Source: Bhargavaea sp. CC-171006
Lineage (GTDB): Bacteria; Bacillota; Bacilli; Bacillales_A; Planococcaceae
Reading direction: 5' to 3'
Length of the DNA stretch: 33,984 nt
Assembly: GCF_009761675.1 (NCBI RefSeq)
Contig: NZ_QUZH01000010.1
Span: 1-33,984 of the forward strand
The notes under the pieces are model-generated. The model had not been told where the DNA came from. It saw nothing but the letters and a program-made list of their open reading frames with translations, and made no database searches. Position 1 is the first letter of the stretch. Each line of letters opens with the position of its first letter. Shown here one piece after another: positions 32,355 through 33,984 of the stretch. The position numbers were made by a program, and so were the translations under genes.

Positions 32355-32519
32355 TTACAGCCAGCGTCTTGGTTTCATCCATTCCATCTCGGACGGATCC
32401 ACTTTACGGAATTCCGTTTTTCGCCTTGGTTCCGGATGTCCGCTCCGTTGCCCGGATGTTAGAATGAGCCTGCCTGCAATAATTCTCCATAGATGAGAGG
32501 TTGCCCGGCGCAATGTCAT
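32355..32519 (-). pseudogene. Internally deleted remnant of a second MFS gene
   Basis: A 54-codon frame starts MTLRRATSHLWRIIAGRLI. This matches the N-terminus of the neighbouring transporter (LRRATYHIWTFMASKLI) at 11 of about 22 positions including the following residues, and then loses similarity. A possible echo of the transporter's tail (HPEPR against HPELG) follows before EWMKPRRWL-stop. No good ribosome site precedes the ATG. I read this as the first about 23 codons of a lost tandem transporter gene joined to other sequence. A real small peptide derived from it cannot be excluded. Confidence 0.5.
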
Positions 32520-32546
32520 GGATTGTTCCACGTTGTTCTCCCCTTT

Positions 32547-32563
32547 GTTTAATTTGGTTAAAC
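32547..32563. promoter_or_regulatory. Operator copy 2, 17-bp inverted repeat
   Basis: GTTTAA-TTTGG-TTAAAC, a perfect six-base inverted repeat with a five-base centre. It lies 27 bp upstream of the transporter remnant and 22 bp before the -35 of the regulator's promoter. Confidence 0.75.
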
Positions 32564-32584
32564 AAACAATAACACACTTGCCAC

Positions 32585-32613
32585 TTCACAAGCAAGCATT
32601 TGTTTAATACACT
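32585..32613 (+). promoter_or_regulatory. Promoter of the XRE-TPR regulator gene
   Basis: TTCACA (32585-32590) and TACACT (32608-32613) are exactly 17 bp apart. The -10 lies inside operator copy 3, so a bound regulator would block its own transcription. Confidence 0.62.
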
Positions 32614-32618
32614 TAAAC
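32602..32618. promoter_or_regulatory. Operator copy 3, 17-bp inverted repeat
   Basis: GTTTAA-TACAC-TTAAAC, a perfect six-base inverted repeat whose centre forms the -10 box of the regulator gene. It is centred 55 bp from copy 2. Confidence 0.75.
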
Positions 32619-32647
32619 TACGCAAAATGATTGGAGGTGTTCCCTTT

Positions 32648-33892
32648 TTGGAAACATTGGGCGAACGGATTCGCCGGCTCCGAAAAACTCGTAAGATGAC
32701 CCTGCAGGAACTGGCCGGCGACAAAATGTCGAAGGGAATGCTTTCCCTGATTGAAAACAATAAGGCCAAGCCATCGATGGAGAGCCTGTCACATATTGCC
32801 TCACAGCTGAAAATACCCGCTTCCGACTTGCTTGAGGAAAGCAGCCGGGAGGAACTGAGGAAACTGCTGGATCAAGCAGAGGAATACGCCTCCGTCAGGC
32901 TGTTGGATGATGGTGCGAAGGAAGCCAGACAACGTCTCATAAATCTGATCAGGCCCTATATCGGCCGAATGGGCGAAGGGTACGAATCCGGCCGGTTGCT
33001 CGAGATGTACGGACGGTCTCTCCACAATTTGGAGGAAGACGGATGGGAAGAGCCGATCGACAGGGCGGCCGCCATCTACGATTCGCTGAACATCGTACCC
33101 AGGCGTGCAGCGATCGGCATGTTCCGCGCACAGCTGCTCTTTACCCGGCACCAATATGCAGAAGCCCTGGAAACGCTGCTCCGGGAGCGGGCAGCACTTG
33201 AGGAAAAGGGGCTCTTCATCGAACCGATGACGCGCCTCGACTTCGATTACCTGCAGGCCGCTCTGCTTTATGCGGTCGGCAAAACGGAAGAGGCCGTCTC
33301 AGTTATGGAGCGGGCACTGGCCTTTTCCCGTGAGAATGACCTTTACTACCATATGAGCGACTGGTACCGGCTGGCTTCGGTTCACGCCCTCATGGCCGGG
33401 ATGGAAGATGAATACGGGCACTACCGAAAAAAGATCAGGCAATATGCGGAGTTCGCAGACGACCAGGAAACGGCCGGTTTCTTGACGTTTCTCGATGTCC
33501 ACGAACTGAACTCATTCCGGAATGATTACGAGGAAGCATATCGTCGGATACAGGAATGGCCGGATGATCCGGAACAGGCCATGCCGAACCCGCTCAACTC
33601 TCCATATAAGTCACTTGAAATCGGAAAGGCGCTTTCCGGACTCGGCCGGCATGAAGAAGCACTCGACACTCTTGACCTCGCGCTTGTCCCCCGGGAATAT
33701 ATCCACCATCCGATCGACCTGTCGATCTTCATGGAGGGGGAAGCCTATAAAGCGGAATCCCTATGGGCGGCCGGTAAAACGGAAGAAGCCCTGTCACTGA
33801 TCCAAGATGTCTTTGAGCGCATCTCCCCCCTTCCCCGGACCCCTTACAAGGACCGGGTTGAGCAGGTGCGCAAACGGCTGACAGCACACTAA
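32648..33892 (+). CDS. XRE-family regulator with C-terminal TPR domain
   Basis: A 414-residue DNA-binding protein from TTG 32648, chosen because GGAGGTG lies 8-10 nt upstream; the open frame to 32600 crosses operator 3. The N-terminal XRE helix-turn-helix covers about residues 5-60 (LGERIRRLRKTRKMTLQELA, then KGMLSLIENNKAKPS). The rest is a series of TPR-like helical pairs with recurring YAEALETL, KTEEAVSVMERAL, HEEALDTLDLAL and KTEEALSLI. This plan resembles PlcR/RRNPP-type or efflux-pump regulators, so a ligand-binding TPR is likely. I see no peptide gene beside it. It probably controls itself and the divergent transporter through the three operators. Confidence 0.88.
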   Translation: METLGERIRRLRKTRKMTLQELAGDKMSKGMLSLIENNKAKPSMESLSHIASQLKIPASDLLEESSREELRKLLDQAEEYASVRLLDDGAKEARQRLINLIRPYIGRMGEGYESGRLLEMYGRSLHNLEEDGWEEPIDRAAAIYDSLNIVPRRAAIGMFRAQLLFTRHQYAEALETLLRERAALEEKGLFIEPMTRLDFDYLQAALLYAVGKTEEAVSVMERALAFSRENDLYYHMSDWYRLASVHALMAGMEDEYGHYRKKIRQYAEFADDQETAGFLTFLDVHELNSFRNDYEEAYRRIQEWPDDPEQAMPNPLNSPYKSLEIGKALSGLGRHEEALDTLDLALVPREYIHHPIDLSIFMEGEAYKAESLWAAGKTEEALSLIQDVFERISPLPRTPYKDRVEQVRKRLTAH

Positions 33893-33923
33893 AAAAGATG
33901 CCGTCCATTGAGTGGACGGCATC
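33891..33923 (-). terminator. Terminator for a gene entering from the right
   Basis: An eleven-pair stem GATGCCGTCCA / TGGACGGCATC (33897-33923) with a five-base loop. The T run (six bases, 33891-33896) is on the minus-strand side only, so it best serves a minus-strand gene beyond the window. Confidence 0.65.
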
Positions 33924-33928
33924 TCAGA

Positions 33929-33972
33929 CTGTAGACAAAGTGAGTGAACTACTCCTTGGTCTGCAGTTTTTT
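33929..33972 (+). terminator. Intrinsic terminator of the regulator gene
   Basis: CTGTAGACAAAG (33929-33940) pairs at 11 of 12 positions with CTTGGTCTGCAG (33955-33966) around a 14-base loop, followed by TTTTTT. It is oriented for the regulator's transcript. Confidence 0.7.
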
Positions 33973-33984
33973 CTATTCCTGAAA

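Noticed and set aside
32355-32519. The 54-codon frame as a quorum-type signalling peptide for the TPR regulator
   Set aside because: Its N-terminus aligns with the neighbouring transporter rather than looking like a secreted pro-peptide, and it has no good ribosome site, so a gene remnant is the simpler reading.
32404-32769. A 121-codon minus-strand frame overlapping the regulator's 5' end
   Set aside because: It covers both the regulator's helix-turn-helix region and its operators, with no ribosome site and no recognisable family.

Overview
The window reads as a chromosomal segment of a high-GC member of the Bacillales, most probably a Planococcaceae such as Bhargavaea or a relative. This assignment is inference from gene content, order and base composition. 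Most of the gene order matches the Bacillus subtilis block ddl-murF-cshA-ydbS-ydbT-ydcA-acpS-ydcC-alr-ndoAI-ndoA-rsbRSTUVW-sigB-rsbX-ydcI(tex)-ydcK-tRNA. Most of it lies on the minus strand, so that order runs from right to left.

Left part (1-8316): the 3' portion of tRNA-Glu with a good sigma-A promoter, a SprT-like metalloprotease, a Tex protein with two S1 domains instead of one, and the complete eight-gene sigma-B module. The module runs from the stressosome proteins RsbR and RsbS and the switch kinase RsbT through the phosphatase RsbU, the partner-switch pair RsbV/RsbW and SigB to the feedback phosphatase RsbX. A near-consensus sigma-B promoter lies between rsbU and rsbV. Middle-left (8565-12872): the MazEF (NdoAI/NdoA) toxin-antitoxin pair, whose antitoxin gene appears to carry a one-base deletion near its 3' end; alanine racemase; a YdcC-like lipoprotein; AcpS; and a divergent rhomboid protease.

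The B. subtilis order is then interrupted (12990-15800) by a sulfur module: a SAM-I riboswitch with its terminator, an SsuE-like FMN reductase, a DszA/NtaA-type flavin monooxygenase, and a convergent DinB-family gene. The order then resumes with ydbT, ydbS, cshA, murF and ddl, followed by a divergent rodA-like SEDS gene. The cshA promoter is followed within about 60 nt by an intrinsic terminator and a leader of about 245 nt, which suggests an attenuated helicase leader.

The right part (24169-33984) is accessory: an unrecognised 45-codon small gene, the copper operon csoR-copZ-copA, two MFS transporters, a three-PAS diguanylate cyclase without an inhibitory site, and a divergent XRE-TPR regulator. 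The regulator's intergenic region holds three copies of a 17-bp inverted repeat and a small internally deleted remnant of a second transporter gene.

The most unusual recurring structure is a set of five intergenic arrays with a strict 20- or 21-bp period, at 3309-3382, 17971-18133, 20021-20186, 27683-27760 and 29059-29163. Each lies just 3' of a gene, usually just beyond its terminator. Units are homogenised within an array but differ between arrays, and three of the five share a TCACTTTC core. I know of no described element that matches them.
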